64,000 nt of DNA from Cyclobacterium lianum (GCF_900143075.1 NZ_FRCY01000007.1:124001-188000), one strand, 5' to 3'; numbered from the stretch's first letter, positions 1-9,648 are shown. Program-made: numbers and translations. The notes: a model not told the origin generated them from the sequence alone.

Positions 1-381
1 AATCCTTGCAATCACCTCGCCCTTCTTTACAGACATGCCTTCACGGGTGACGATCTCTTCAATTCTTCCGGATAGCTCTGCACTGATATTGACATTCTTT
101 TTGGACAATACCGAACCGGTAACCTCTACAAAGTGCTCAAAATTACCGCGGTCAGGCTGTGCAGTAGTGATCAGAACTGATTTTCGTTGATTTTTCCTGA
201 ATTCGGGATCCAGGCGGGATATTTCTTCCTCCAACTCCTCAATTGAAACCTTTAAAGCCGCAGCTTCTGACTTAAAGGAGTCCAGTTGTTTCTTTTTTTC
301 TGCCAGCTCGTCTTTGGGCTCGGCGCAGGAAAATGCCCCGGTCAGCAGGGCCAGTGTCAAAAATTTGATGGTATTTTTCAT
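1..381 (-). CDS. RND efflux periplasmic adaptor (membrane fusion protein), N-terminal part
   Basis: This is the first 127 codons of a periplasmic adaptor of the HlyD/AcrA type; the rest lies beyond the left edge. Translating the minus strand from the ATG at 381 gives a lipoprotein signal (MKNTIKFLTLALL, then GAFSC with Cys around residue 20), a Glu/Lys-rich coiled-coil stretch, and the start of the biotinyl-lipoyl-like domain (VEVTGSV..KNVNISAELSGRIEEI..EGMSVKKGEVIARI). That last pattern is typical of adaptors joining an inner-membrane RND pump to a TolC channel. It lies 23 bases downstream of the TolC gene and in the same direction, so TetR, TolC and adaptor look like one operon, with the pump gene presumably just outside the window. 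Lipid anchoring is inferred from the lipobox. Substrate cannot be predicted. Confidence 0.88.
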   Translation of the reverse strand, partial: MKNTIKFLTLALLTGAFSCAEPKDELAEKKKQLDSFKSEAAALKVSIEELEEEISRLDPEFRKNQRKSVLITTAQPDRGNFEHFVEVTGSVLSKKNVNISAELSGRIEEIVTREGMSVKKGEVIARI

Positions 382-404
382 ATAATTGTGAGGTGTCTTT
401 CAGT

Positions 405-1751
405 TTATTTTAATATTCCCAGTGCTTTTTCCAAATCCACTTTCGCGATAAACGCGTCATAAAGGGCCGAAAAATAATTCGTTTCAGCTTCCTTGAGTGC
501 AGTATCGGCTTCCACCACCTCGAGGTTTGAACCTACCCCTTCCTGATACTTTATTTTTGCCATATCAAATACCTCCATGGCCATATCCCTGTTTTCCCGC
601 TGCACATCCAGGGCCTTCAAGCTATTCGTAAGGTTTTGCCGGGCCTGAAATTTCTCCAGAGCAATATTCTGAAGGGTAAATTCCTTCTGTACTTCCAGCT
701 GTCTGAGCTGAACCCTGTTCTGCTGAATTTTGTACTTCTTGGTCAAGCCATCAAAAATGGGGATCTGTAGAGTTACTCCAAGTATGGAACCCGTGAACCA
801 ATCACCCGACCAAAGATTGGAAAAGCTTCCCCCAAAAGCATTTCGCTGGAATGTATAATTGGCATCAAGCCGTGGCATGTATTGAATTTGATTGTTTTTT
901 AAATCCAGCGTGGCGAGTTCGTAGTTGGTATTGATCTGTTCTACTTCTACCCTTGGCTGACCTTCTTCCATGAGCAAGCGGTCTGCATCCAAAAGGCTTT
1001 CGAGTGCCGTAATTTCGTCTACCAATTGAATATCCTGATCTTCAGGCATACCCATTTGTAATTTCAACAATCGCAAGCTAACCGTTTTAGCAGTTGAGGC
1101 CTTGTCCAATTCTGTCTGTATGTTGTTCCGTTGCACCCTGATCCGGGTAACATCGATTTTCTCTACAAAACCCTCATCAAATAAAATTTGTGTCTCTCTG
1201 AGTAAGGTATCAATCCGGCCCAGGTTGGCCCTTACCAGGGTTTCTCGTTCCTCACTTACCAGTACTGAATAGTAGGCCTTCTTTACGTTTTCGATCACCT
1301 CCAGTTCGGTAAATTCCCTATCCACCTCTGCCAGTTGCTTGTAGGTTTTGGCGGCCTGTAGCCCGATAAAGTAGGAGCCGTTAAAAATCATCTGAGACAC
1401 GGTGGCCGTCAGCCCTGCCGAATATTCGGGAGAAAATTGAACCCCTATAAATTCTCCTTCAGGGGCATCCGGATCGAAAAACATCGCTGGAAACGGTGAA
1501 ATGGGAACGATCAGGTTCTTGGTCGCACTCACACTCGTATTGATTTGCGGCAGGCCTTCTGCCCGTCGCTCGCCTACAAGGCCTCTGGCAGCCTCAATCT
1601 CCAGCCTGGCATTTCTCGCATCTGCATTATTTTCTAAAGCATAAGTGACACTCTCCTCCAGCGTAAAAGGGATTTCCTGAGCCTCTGTCGTTGTAAACCA
1701 ATAACCATTTAGCAAAATGCTTATTGATAGCATTACAAATTTTACCTTCAT
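405..1751 (-). CDS. TolC family outer membrane efflux protein
   Basis: 448-residue outer membrane channel of the TolC/OEP family. A signal peptide (MKVKFVMLSISILL...TTTEAQ) is followed by two long helical repeats. The first begins at EESVTYALENNADARNARLEIEAA (residues 32-55), the usual TolC repeat start, and the C-terminal repeat carries the characteristic YQEGVGSNLEVVEADTAL near residue 405. The length is normal for the family. It is expected to form the trimeric exit duct for the adaptor encoded next and an RND pump outside the window. The gene starts 4 bases after the TetR stop, so the two are almost certainly cotranscribed and the regulator probably controls its own efflux operon. Substrate unknown. 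Confidence 0.93.
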   Translation of the reverse strand: MKVKFVMLSISILLNGYWFTTTEAQEIPFTLEESVTYALENNADARNARLEIEAARGLVGERRAEGLPQINTSVSATKNLIVPISPFPAMFFDPDAPEGEFIGVQFSPEYSAGLTATVSQMIFNGSYFIGLQAAKTYKQLAEVDREFTELEVIENVKKAYYSVLVSEERETLVRANLGRIDTLLRETQILFDEGFVEKIDVTRIRVQRNNIQTELDKASTAKTVSLRLLKLQMGMPEDQDIQLVDEITALESLLDADRLLMEEGQPRVEVEQINTNYELATLDLKNNQIQYMPRLDANYTFQRNAFGGSFSNLWSGDWFTGSILGVTLQIPIFDGLTKKYKIQQNRVQLRQLEVQKEFTLQNIALEKFQARQNLTNSLKALDVQRENRDMAMEVFDMAKIKYQEGVGSNLEVVEADTALKEAETNYFSALYDAFIAKVDLEKALGILK

Positions 1752-1755
1752 AAAA

Positions 1756-2382
1756 TTAAGATTGGTGGATTGCTAACTTTTTGTAATAATTGGACCTGCC
1801 CTTCTCAGTCAGGATCCCGTGAATAAAATGATCGACGATTTGCAGGTGGTATTCCAACATGCTGTATTTGCCGCCAGGAACATTGCCCGTAAAAGCACTG
1901 GTAATTTGCTCCAATCGCATAAAGGCAAGAATCTCCGAGTTGATCTCTTCTCTGAAATCACCCGACTGCTTGCCTTTCTCCAGTACCTCTACGATTCCTT
2001 TCCAGGCATGATCTCTCTTAAAATCCTCCAGCTTTTTCCAACATTGGGGATAAAAACGCTGAATTTCATGCATCACCAAAGGATTCATACTGGAAAACCT
2101 CTCCCGCAGGTACCTGGTCATCCGCAGCAAATGATCGATCACCCCTTCGTCTTCTTCCATCATCTGATCGAAAGCACATTCATCTTCTCTAAGGGCTATC
2201 TCAAAAGCGGCATTGACCAAATCCTCTTTGCTGGAAAATTCTTCGTAAAGGGTTTTTTTGGACATACCTACCTGTCTCGCGATTTGATCCATGGTCACCG
2301 CCCTGATTCCATATACCATGAACTGCTCCAATGCTACCTGAATTATTTTTTCTTTTGCTTCCAAATGTATTTCAATAAACAT
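1756..2382 (-). CDS. TetR/AcrR family transcriptional regulator
   Basis: 208-residue TetR-type repressor. The N-terminal helix-turn-helix is clear: KEKIIQVALEQFMVYGIRAVTMDQIARQVGMSKKTLYEEFSSKEDL spans about residues 10-55, with the family pattern of a Phe-x-x-x-Gly turn, a T-M-D-Q-I-A helix and the recognition helix S-K-K-T-L-Y. The C-terminal part is an all-helical ligand-binding region without recognisable signature. It is the first gene of the efflux operon and very probably represses it, being relieved by a pump substrate; that role is inferred from position. The gene is divergent from purL across 347 bases. Confidence 0.92.
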   Translation of the reverse strand: MFIEIHLEAKEKIIQVALEQFMVYGIRAVTMDQIARQVGMSKKTLYEEFSSKEDLVNAAFEIALREDECAFDQMMEEDEGVIDHLLRMTRYLRERFSSMNPLVMHEIQRFYPQCWKKLEDFKRDHAWKGIVEVLEKGKQSGDFREEINSEILAFMRLEQITSAFTGNVPGGKYSMLEYHLQIVDHFIHGILTEKGRSNYYKKLAIHQS

Positions 2383-2729
2383 CCTGCCAAAAAACTCCGG
2401 AAACTTTTAAAAGGTTCAAAGTTTCCGCAAAATTAAATGAATTATTTTCTCTATTCAACAAAAGATTTACTTAAACGCAGCTTATAATTCGCTTACTGCT
2501 CAGAACAAACTAAAAAAAGCTAAAAAACAGCTAGGAGAAAGAAAAGATATCGATTCATACCAAATGGAAAAGTCGCTCATGCCTGTCCTGAAATGAACAG
2601 CTCCCGGCCCGGCATATCCGAAAACGGACAATCCAGAGGTCACTTGCTTGTGTTTATCCTACAAATTGCCGGTAGATTTAAAAAGCAATTTCTTACCTTT
2701 GTGCTTTCTAAAAAGCTACTGCCTCGTCT
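2383..2729. other. Intergenic region between tetR and purL
   Basis: Divergent spacer of 347 bases, AT-rich close to the TetR side. Apart from the purL promoter element at 2694-2701 I see no gene or RNA. An A-rich stretch around 2505-2540 (repeated aaaaagctaaaaaacagctagg) lies about 150 bases upstream of the TetR start. An operator for the regulator is expected here, but no convincing palindrome stood out. Confidence 0.4.
2694..2701 (+). promoter_or_regulatory. Candidate -7 element of the purL promoter
   Basis: TACCTTTG matches the Bacteroidota -7 consensus TAnnTTTG exactly and lies 28 bases upstream of the purL ATG. The upstream TTTG (-33) element is poor: the nearest TTG is at 2666-2668, about six bases too far away. 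This was a visual motif match only. Confidence 0.55.
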
Positions 2730-5700
2730 ATGAAAATTATCTTTTTTCAATCTGCTGACAAAACCATTTATGCCCTTCAAACCCGGCTGGAGCTGAAGGA
2801 GGAAGCCCTGCAAAAATTATCCTGGCTTTTCGGCGCTGCCACCTGGCTCAATCAGAACAGTCTGGTTGGAGAATTTGTAGGCCCCAGAAAGGAAATGGTC
2901 ACTCCCTGGTCTACCAATGCGGTAGAAATATGCGAAAACATGGGAATCAGCGGCGTACTGAGAATTGAGTTCTTCCTTCCATGGACTTCCGGATCCACGC
3001 TTGATCCGATGTTGCAGCGCAAGTATGATCGGTTGGATCAGGACCTGTTCTATATAGACAAAATGCCCGATCCAATTTTGTTGATACAAGATATCGCAGC
3101 CTACAATGAAAAAGAAGGCCTTGCCCTCAGCAAAGAGGAGATAAATTACCTGGAAGGGATAAGTAAGGCCATGGAAAGGCCCCTCACCGATAGCGAGGTA
3201 TTTGGCTTTAGCCAGGTAAATTCAGAGCATTGCCGGCACAAGATCTTTAACGGAACCTTTGTCATTGACGGAGAGGAAAAACCTTTTTCGCTTTTTCAAC
3301 TCATCAAAAAAACGGCACAAACCCATCCAAATGCTATTGTTTCGGCATACAAGGACAATGTGGCCTTTGTGAAAGGTCCTAAAGCACTGCAGTTTGCGCC
3401 TGAAACCCAGGACAAATCTGATTTTTTTGGGCAAAAGGAAATTGAAACCGTACTTTCTTTAAAAGCAGAAACACATAATTTCCCTACTACCGTAGAGCCT
3501 TTCAACGGAGCTGCTACAGGTTCGGGCGGGGAAATAAGAGACCGAATGGCCGGCGGAACGGCTTCCATACCGCTCGCAGGCACGGCAGTTTACATGACAT
3601 CCTATCCCAGAACCGCTCCGGATCGCGAATGGGAGAAAGCTCCGGAACCGAGGAAATGGCTGTACCAAAGCCCGGCGGAGATCCTGATTAAAGCGTCTAA
3701 CGGAGCCAGCGATTTCGGTAACAAATTTGGACAGCCACTGATCTGTGGGAGTTTGCTGACTTTCGAGCATGAAGAACAGGGTAAAAATTGGGGATTTGAT
3801 AAGGTCATCATGCTCGCCGGTGGTATTGGTTTTACCAGAGCACCCTATAGCCTTAAAAAATCGCCGACAAAAGACAACAGTATCGTATTGATGGGTGGTG
3901 ACAATTACCGCATCGGGATGGGCGGAAGTGCCGTTTCCTCTCTCAACACCGGTGAACTCAGCAATGCCCTGGAGCTGAATGCCATACAACGCTCCAATCC
4001 TGAAATGCAAAAGCGGGTCGCCAATGTGATCCGTGCAATGGCCGAAAGCGAGGATAACCCCATTATTTCCATTCATGACCATGGGGCGGGAGGCCATCTG
4101 AATTGCCTTTCCGAACTCGTAGAAGAAACTGGTGGAACGATACACCTGGACAAGCTTCCGGTAGGAGATCCCACCCTTTCCGCCCGGGAAATTATAGGAA
4201 ATGAATCTCAGGAACGTATGGGGCTGGTGCTGGAAAAAAGCAAACTGGACAAGATCAGGAATATTGCTTCGCGGGAAAGGGCGCCATTTTATGAAATTGG
4301 TGAGACCACCGGGGACCTGCACTTTAAATTTGAAAACGGTCAGACGGGCGAAAAACCCATAGACTGGAGCCTGAACCACATGTTCGGTTCCTCTCCCAGG
4401 ACAATTTTGGAGGACCAGAAGCTCAACCCAGATTTTGCCCCGCTCAGTTATGAGAGAGATCAAATCGAAGAATACCTGAATCAGGTGCTCCAATTGGAAG
4501 CCGTGGCCTGTAAGGACTGGCTAACCAATAAAGTAGATCGATCGGTAACCGGAAGGGTAGCCAAACAACAGAGCACGGGGCCCCTGCAATTGCCCTTGAA
4601 CAATGTAGCCGTAATGGCCATGGATTATTCCGGAAACAAGGGCATTGCGACCTCTATCGGCCATGCGCCTGTAGCTGCCCTGGCCAACCCAGAGGCCGGT
4701 TCCAGACTGGCCATTGCAGAAGCACTGACCAACCTGGTATGGGCGCCACTAAATGGAGGATTGAAGGCGGTATCTTTGAGTGCCAACTGGATGTGGCCGG
4801 CCAAAAATCCAGGCGAAAATGACCGCCTTTACCGGGCCGTAGCAGCAGCCAGCGATTTTGCCATACAGTTGGGCATCAACATTCCAACCGGCAAAGACTC
4901 CCTCTCCATGACACAAAAATACCCCAATGGCAAAACAGTGTATGCTCCGGGTACGGTCATTATTTCTACCGTAGGGGAGTGCGATGACATCAGAAAAGTG
5001 CTCTCCCCTGCCATCAAACCGGTTTCGGGATCAACCCTGCTTTACATCGACTTTTCCAGTGATAAATACGGTCTGGGAGGCAGCTCATTTGCGCAAGTGT
5101 TGCATAAAATTGGCCTGGACACCCCGGACATTAAAGATGAAATATACTTTGCAAAGGCTTTTGAAGCCATACAGGAATTGATCCATCAGGGAAAAATTTT
5201 AGCCGGCCATGATATCTCCTCGGGGGGACTGATCAGTACCCTGCTGGAGATGTGTTTTCCAAACGAACACAGCGGACTGACCATCCACCTGGAAAACCAT
5301 CCTGAAAAAGATCCCGTAAAGGCCTTGTTTGCGGAAAATCCGGGAATAGTGATCCAGGTAGCATCAGAAGCTGACACCGCTGCCTTCCTGAAGAAAAGGG
5401 GCATCAGCTACTGCCCCATTGCCTCTGTACAGGATACAGGTAAAATTGTAGTTCGCGCAATAGAAAAAACCTGGGACATGGCCACGCTTCGTGACACCTG
5501 GTACCGGTCTTCCTATTTGCTGGACCAGCAACAATCAGGTAAAGAACTAGCGCTCAATCGATTTGAAAATTACAAAAAACAGCCATTACGGTTTATTTTC
5601 CCTGAACACTGGAAGGGAAGCTACGGATCACTGGACATCGATCCGATTAGAACAAAACGCTCCGGTATCCGGGCTGCCATCATCCGGGAAAAGGGGGTGA

Positions 5701-6416
5701 ATGGTGATCGTGAAATGGCGTATTCCCTTTGGCTCGCCGGCTTTGATGTCAAGGATGTGCATATGACTGACCTGATTTCCGGAAAAGAAAATCTGGAGGA
5801 TGTGAACATGATCGTTTTTGTGGGCGGATTTTCCAATTCGGATGTGCTGGGCTCCGCCAAAGGATGGGCAGGTGCATTTTTATACAATGAGAAAGCCAAA
5901 AAAGCATTGGACAGTTTTTATGCGCGAAAAGACACCTTAAGCCTGGGCGTTTGCAACGGTTGCCAACTGATGGTAGCGTTGGACCTGGTAAACCCCGAAC
6001 ACAAGCAAAAAACAAAAATGCTGCATAACGATAGCCATAAGTTTGAATCTGCCTTTGTAAATGTGAGCATCCCTGAAAACAAATCCGTGATGCTGGGATC
6101 ACTTTCCGGACTTCGTCTGGGCGTCTGGGTAGCGCATGGGGAAGGAAAATTCTGCCTTCCCATGGAAAAATCTTCCTACCACATAGGCATGACCTATTCC
6201 TACGAGAGCTATCCGGGCAATCCGAATGGTTCTGACCATGGCGTGGCTGGCCTGGCCTCCAGTGATGGAAGACATCTGGCCATTATGCCTCATATAGAAA
6301 GGTCTCTTTCGACCTGGAACTGGCCCTATTTTCCGGAAGGAGAGCAATCGGGACCACTCAGCCCCTGGATATTGGCCTTTGTGAATGCCCGGAATTGGGT
6401 AAAAGCACAACAGTAG
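2730..6416 (+). CDS. purL: Phosphoribosylformylglycinamidine synthase, large single-chain form
   Basis: 1228-residue FGAM synthase. It converts FGAR, glutamine and ATP into FGAM in step four of purine synthesis, in the cytoplasm. This is the long form that carries the N-terminal domain, two AIR-synthase-like halves and a C-terminal glutaminase, which in many other bacteria are split into PurS, PurL and PurQ. Visible landmarks are QVNSEHCRHKIFNG (about residues 161-174), KAETHNFPTTVEPFNGAATG, the Gly-rich GATGSGGEIRD loop, SIHDHGAGG, and the C-terminal glutaminase with nucleophile Cys in LGVCNGCQLM (about residue 1074) and a His-Glu pair in the last 60 residues (MPHIERS). Length is close to E. 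coli PurL (1295). Monocistronic as far as seen, with its own promoter and a possible terminator. Confidence 0.97.
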   Translation: MKIIFFQSADKTIYALQTRLELKEEALQKLSWLFGAATWLNQNSLVGEFVGPRKEMVTPWSTNAVEICENMGISGVLRIEFFLPWTSGSTLDPMLQRKYDRLDQDLFYIDKMPDPILLIQDIAAYNEKEGLALSKEEINYLEGISKAMERPLTDSEVFGFSQVNSEHCRHKIFNGTFVIDGEEKPFSLFQLIKKTAQTHPNAIVSAYKDNVAFVKGPKALQFAPETQDKSDFFGQKEIETVLSLKAETHNFPTTVEPFNGAATGSGGEIRDRMAGGTASIPLAGTAVYMTSYPRTAPDREWEKAPEPRKWLYQSPAEILIKASNGASDFGNKFGQPLICGSLLTFEHEEQGKNWGFDKVIMLAGGIGFTRAPYSLKKSPTKDNSIVLMGGDNYRIGMGGSAVSSLNTGELSNALELNAIQRSNPEMQKRVANVIRAMAESEDNPIISIHDHGAGGHLNCLSELVEETGGTIHLDKLPVGDPTLSAREIIGNESQERMGLVLEKSKLDKIRNIASRERAPFYEIGETTGDLHFKFENGQTGEKPIDWSLNHMFGSSPRTILEDQKLNPDFAPLSYERDQIEEYLNQVLQLEAVACKDWLTNKVDRSVTGRVAKQQSTGPLQLPLNNVAVMAMDYSGNKGIATSIGHAPVAALANPEAGSRLAIAEALTNLVWAPLNGGLKAVSLSANWMWPAKNPGENDRLYRAVAAASDFAIQLGINIPTGKDSLSMTQKYPNGKTVYAPGTVIISTVGECDDIRKVLSPAIKPVSGSTLLYIDFSSDKYGLGGSSFAQVLHKIGLDTPDIKDEIYFAKAFEAIQELIHQGKILAGHDISSGGLISTLLEMCFPNEHSGLTIHLENHPEKDPVKALFAENPGIVIQVASEADTAAFLKKRGISYCPIASVQDTGKIVVRAIEKTWDMATLRDTWYRSSYLLDQQQSGKELALNRFENYKKQPLRFIFPEHWKGSYGSLDIDPIRTKRSGIRAAIIREKGVNGDREMAYSLWLAGFDVKDVHMTDLISGKENLEDVNMIVFVGGFSNSDVLGSAKGWAGAFLYNEKAKKALDSFYARKDTLSLGVCNGCQLMVALDLVNPEHKQKTKMLHNDSHKFESAFVNVSIPENKSVMLGSLSGLRLGVWVAHGEGKFCLPMEKSSYHIGMTYSYESYPGNPNGSDHGVAGLASSDGRHLAIMPHIERSLSTWNWPYFPEGEQSGPLSPWILAFVNARNWVKAQQ

Positions 6417-6440
6417 TTAATGCATAAATAATTATCATTT

Positions 6441-6479
6441 TGGCCCGGACCGTGGTGGAAGCCTTGTTCGGGCCATTTT
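6441..6479 (+). terminator. Possible terminator of purL
   Basis: TGGCCCG (6441-6447) pairs with CGGGCCA (6469-6475) and is followed by TTTT. The loop is long (21 bases), so the assignment is moderate. It starts 24 bases after the purL stop. Confidence 0.5.
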
Positions 6480-6737
6480 CGATTAGCAGCCTCTCTGTTT
6501 TTTGTAGCCAGGATATTTTTTGATAGTAAACACCCGGATAATCCATTTTTTTACCGACAAGAAAATGTTCAGCGTTTGTTTACAGGTAAATACCAGGGAA
6601 AGCAGAAAAAGTACTGTACTGTCGGAACTATGATGTATAAACATTAGTTGTTTGTACATTGTATACGAGGCCCCGAAACAACTTTTGTTTAAACAGCGAT
6701 ACATTTATTTTGTTTCAAACATAAACCAACTAAAAAC
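6480..6737. other. Intergenic region upstream of the alkene reductase
   Basis: Together with the purL terminator this makes a 321-base gap between two plus-strand genes. The end nearest the reductase gene is AT-rich, with a near match to the -7 element (tttattttgt around 6705-6714). No gene or structured RNA was recognised; short open frames on the minus strand here have no family resemblance. Confidence 0.35.
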
Positions 6738-7847
6738 ATGAAAAATCAACCGTTATTGGAAAAATTGAAAATGGCTGACCTGGAGCTAAGCAACCGGGTG
6801 GTAATGGCACCCATGACACGCAGCAGGGCGGATAATCCTGAGAATGCGCCTACCGAACTTCAGGCTACCTACTATACCCAGCGGGCCGGAGCGGGTCTTA
6901 TCATCACCGAGGGCGCTCAAATATCAAAACGAGCTGTGGGCTACATCAATACGCCAGGGATACATTCAGCCGAGCAGGTAGCTGGTTGGAAAAAAGTAAC
7001 ATCGGCAGTACACGAAAAGGGGGGTAAAATCTTTATTCAGCTATGGCATGTGGGTCGAATCTCACACCCCGACTTTCACGATGGAGCATTGCCCCTGGCA
7101 CCTTCGGCTATAAACCCCAAAGCCAAAGCTTTTACCCCAAAGGGATTTAAAGACACGGTAACTCCGAAGGAAATGAGTCTGGAGGAAATCAAAAAAACGA
7201 TTCAGGATTTCAGGTTGGCCGCCAAAAATGCCTGGGCGGCCGGTTTTGATGGTGTAGAAATACACTCCTCTAACGGCTATTTGCTTCACCAGTTTTTTAA
7301 CCGGACTTCAAATATCCGGATGGACGAATATGGTGGCAGCATTGCTAACCGCACCAGGATCCTGTTTGAAATCATAGAAGCGATACGGGAGGAAATTCCG
7401 GAAAACCGCATCGGCCTGAGGTTAAATCCATCCCTACATGGACTATTTGGCATGACCATGGACGAAGAGACCATTCCTGCCTTTGATCATATTATCGAAA
7501 AGCTCAATTCATATGATCTGGCCTATCTGCACCTTTCTGAGCCCTTTACCGATGTTTCAGAACTTCCTTTCGCAGTGCCAAACATTGCAGAGCGTTACCG
7601 TCCTGTATACAAAGGTACACTGATCATCAATGGAGGATTTGACCGCGAAAAAGGCAACCGCTTTGTTTCAGAAGGGCTGGCTGATGCAGTTGCCTATGGC
7701 AAACCATTCATTTCCAATCCAGACCTACCGGAGCGGTTTCGACTGGAAGCACCACTGGCAGAATGGGATCAGGACACCTTTTACACGCCCGGTGCAAAAG
7801 GATACATTGATTATCCAGAACTGGAAGTGGCCGGCAAAGACCAATAA
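6738..7847 (+). CDS. Old yellow enzyme family alkene reductase
   Basis: 369-residue FMN-dependent ene-reductase of the OYE/NemA type, which reduces activated C=C bonds (enals, enones, nitro-compounds) with NAD(P)H in the cytosol. Landmarks: NRVVMAPMTRSRA (about residues 19-31), QLWHVGRISHPDF with the flavin-region histidine, FDGVEIHSSNGYLLHQFFN (His and Asn that bind substrate carbonyls or nitro groups; most relatives have HxANGYL, here HSSNGYL), the following TSNIRMDEYGGSIANRTR, and the phosphate-binding NGGFD...DAVAYGKPFISNPDL near the C-terminus. Length fits the family. A strong terminator follows at 7870. The physiological substrate is unknown; the neighbouring luciferase-like flavoprotein is separated by that terminator. 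Confidence 0.92.
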   Translation: MKNQPLLEKLKMADLELSNRVVMAPMTRSRADNPENAPTELQATYYTQRAGAGLIITEGAQISKRAVGYINTPGIHSAEQVAGWKKVTSAVHEKGGKIFIQLWHVGRISHPDFHDGALPLAPSAINPKAKAFTPKGFKDTVTPKEMSLEEIKKTIQDFRLAAKNAWAAGFDGVEIHSSNGYLLHQFFNRTSNIRMDEYGGSIANRTRILFEIIEAIREEIPENRIGLRLNPSLHGLFGMTMDEETIPAFDHIIEKLNSYDLAYLHLSEPFTDVSELPFAVPNIAERYRPVYKGTLIINGGFDREKGNRFVSEGLADAVAYGKPFISNPDLPERFRLEAPLAEWDQDTFYTPGAKGYIDYPELEVAGKDQ

Positions 7848-7869
7848 TATACTTCTAGAAACAGCAGAG

Positions 7870-7902
7870 GAACCATCCCTTTCGGGGATTGGTTCTTTTT
7901 TT
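7870..7902 (+). terminator. Rho-independent terminator after the alkene reductase
   Basis: GAACCATCCC (7870-7879) pairs with GGGGATTGGTTC (7884-7895, one bulged base) around a TTTC loop and runs into a stretch of about eight T. It is 22 bases after the stop codon. Confidence 0.85.
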
Positions 7903-7979
7903 ATTCAACAACCAATGGACGAAAACCTAAACTAACGCCAGCCTGTACCTGCTTGTGGAACGACTGGTTTTTTGAGATT

Positions 7980-9008
7980 ATGCCTGCAACTACACCTTTT
8001 TCGATACTAGATTTAGCCATTCTTAGAGATGGTCATGATGCCGCAGATGCCTATTCCAGAAGCCTGGACCTGGCCAGGCATGCAGAAAGATGGGGTTACC
8101 AGCGATTTTGGCTGGCCGAGCACCACAACATGCCCCACGTAGGAAGTGCTGCTCCGACTATTCTGATGGGCTATATTGCTCAGGGCACCGAACGCATACG
8201 GGTAGGTTCCGGAGGCATCATGCTTCCTAACCACAGTCCCCTGATGGTGGCGGAGCAAATCGGCACCCTGGCCAGGCTTTATCCGGACAGAATTGACCTT
8301 GGACTGGGACGGGCTCCCGGAACGGATCAACAAACCGCTGCAGTATTGCGAAGAGGCAGAACGGAAACTGTACAGGAGTTTCCGCAGGATCTGGAAGAGC
8401 TACAACAATATTTTTCAGCCGACAATCTGGATGCTCCCGTGAGGGCCTATCCGGCGGAGGGAATCCGGGTACCCATCTACCTTTTGGGTTCCAGCATGGA
8501 CAGCGCCTACCTGGCTTCCTCCAGGGGTTTGCCATATGTTTTCGCCAGCCATTTTGCTCCGGGTTATTTTCAGCAGGCAACGTCCTACTATCAACACCAT
8601 TTTAAACCCTCCCCACGGGTAAAAAAACCCTATATTATGGCCTGTGTGAATGTGGTGGCTGCCGATACTGATGAAGAAGCACGTTATCTGGCCAGTTCAT
8701 TTTATCAGATGGCCCTTGGAATCATCAGGAGAAAATCCTATCCCTTGCTTCCCCCCGTGGAAGACATGGATCAGATATGGTCTGTCCAGGAAGCCGCTGC
8801 CCTGCAACAAATGATGCAATATAGTTTTATCGGGAGCCAGGATACCGTAAGCGCTGACTTGGAAAAATTTATAAATCTGCACAAAGTGGACGAGCTGATG
8901 GTGACCACCAATCTGTATGACCATAAAAAGAGATTGCATTCCTTTGAGCTCACCGCAAATGCCATACAGTCTTTCCAGGTAGCGCACAGGGTGAACAATC
9001 CCGTGTGA
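7980..9008 (+). CDS. LLM class flavin-dependent oxidoreductase (luciferase-like)
   Basis: About 342 residues from the ATG at 7980. An in-frame TTG at 7953 would add nine residues (MWNDWFFEI) without family support, whereas [18 protein letters not shown] is the usual start of this subgroup. Landmarks: [27 protein letters not shown], where the His pair is typical of bacterial luciferase relatives, followed by [39 protein letters not shown] and the flavin-binding region [13 protein letters not shown]. These are FMN/F420-type TIM-barrel oxidoreductases of the MsnO8/LuxA-like branch; most have no known substrate. There is no neighbouring flavin reductase, so the true reaction is open. It ends 10 bases before a convergent gene. 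Confidence 0.88.
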   Translation: MPATTPFSILDLAILRDGHDAADAYSRSLDLARHAERWGYQRFWLAEHHNMPHVGSAAPTILMGYIAQGTERIRVGSGGIMLPNHSPLMVAEQIGTLARLYPDRIDLGLGRAPGTDQQTAAVLRRGRTETVQEFPQDLEELQQYFSADNLDAPVRAYPAEGIRVPIYLLGSSMDSAYLASSRGLPYVFASHFAPGYFQQATSYYQHHFKPSPRVKKPYIMACVNVVAADTDEEARYLASSFYQMALGIIRRKSYPLLPPVEDMDQIWSVQEAAALQQMMQYSFIGSQDTVSADLEKFINLHKVDELMVTTNLYDHKKRLHSFELTANAIQSFQVAHRVNNPV

Positions 9009-9018
9009 GTCAACGGCC

Positions 9019-9648
9019 CTAGTTCAAATTGGGATTTTTGGGAATCCTAAACCCCTTGCTGGTTTTTGAAGCAAAAAACAATGCCTGGATCAGTAGGCCG
9101 ATGACAATGAGGACCACCATTTCAAACTGCAGCAAAATACTTCCCATGGAAAAAATTTTGTCAGTTTCTGATTTCAACTTATCTGCCTCCACCAATTGAA
9201 TTTCAGAGAGAGAATTCAAATCTAAAAGTGCCGAACGGATGATAGGTGCTTCGCTGGCCAGATCACCAGCCTGCAGGCGGATATCCATTTCATGGGTGAG
9301 GCCGGTGAAGTGCCCGAAATACCGCGCCTCTTCCTCTGTCAATCTGGTGGCCTCATAGAGATGATTCAGAGTATCGATTTCACCAAGAATCCTGTTTGCG
9401 ATTTCCTGTTTTTTAACATAGGGTAAGTGCGGATCGTTGATGACATCGTACATGTCATGAAGCTTTTCTGAAAAATCCAGGATATAGCTTTCGGCTACCA
9501 ACCGGTCCCTGTAGATGGTTTCAAAAGCAGACTTTAAATCTTCAATCTGCTTCCGTTGATTACTGTTTATCAACAAGACCACCAAAATTACCCCAAATAG
9601 CAGGCTTGCGGTTGTTATCTTATGTTTTATACTGTAGGTCCACTTCAT
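9019..9648 (-). CDS. Membrane protein with a periplasmic four-helix-bundle sensor-like domain
   Basis: About 209 residues from the ATG at 9648; a TTG 26 codons upstream is less likely. A first membrane segment (TTASLLFGVILVVLLINS) leads into a helical region of about 130 residues resembling the four-helix bundle of chemoreceptor and histidine kinase sensor domains (QIEDLKSAFETIYRDRLVAES...LHDMYDVIND), then a second membrane segment (FEMVVLIVIGLLIQALFFA) and a short basic tail. There is no HAMP, kinase or methyl-accepting output domain, so it is a bare sensor module. It sits about 100 bases downstream of the feo operon in the same direction and could be cotranscribed with it. Function unknown; the domain assignment rests on topology and sequence flavour. 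Confidence 0.65.
   Translation of the reverse strand: MKWTYSIKHKITTASLLFGVILVVLLINSNQRKQIEDLKSAFETIYRDRLVAESYILDFSEKLHDMYDVINDPHLPYVKKQEIANRILGEIDTLNHLYEATRLTEEEARYFGHFTGLTHEMDIRLQAGDLASEAPIIRSALLDLNSLSEIQLVEADKLKSETDKIFSMGSILLQFEMVVLIVIGLLIQALFFASKTSKGFRIPKNPNLN

Noticed and set aside
1819-2436. 205-codon plus-strand frame opposite the TetR gene
   Set aside because: The TetR frame has a clear helix-turn-helix and operon position; the opposite frame is an antisense shadow.
2383-2729. Purine-type riboswitch ahead of purL
   Set aside because: None of the conserved riboswitch core sequences is present in the leader, and the promoter sits only 28 bases from the start codon, too close for an aptamer.
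3459-4493. 344-codon minus-strand frame inside purL
   Set aside because: It lies wholly within the well-supported purL gene and its translation matches nothing.
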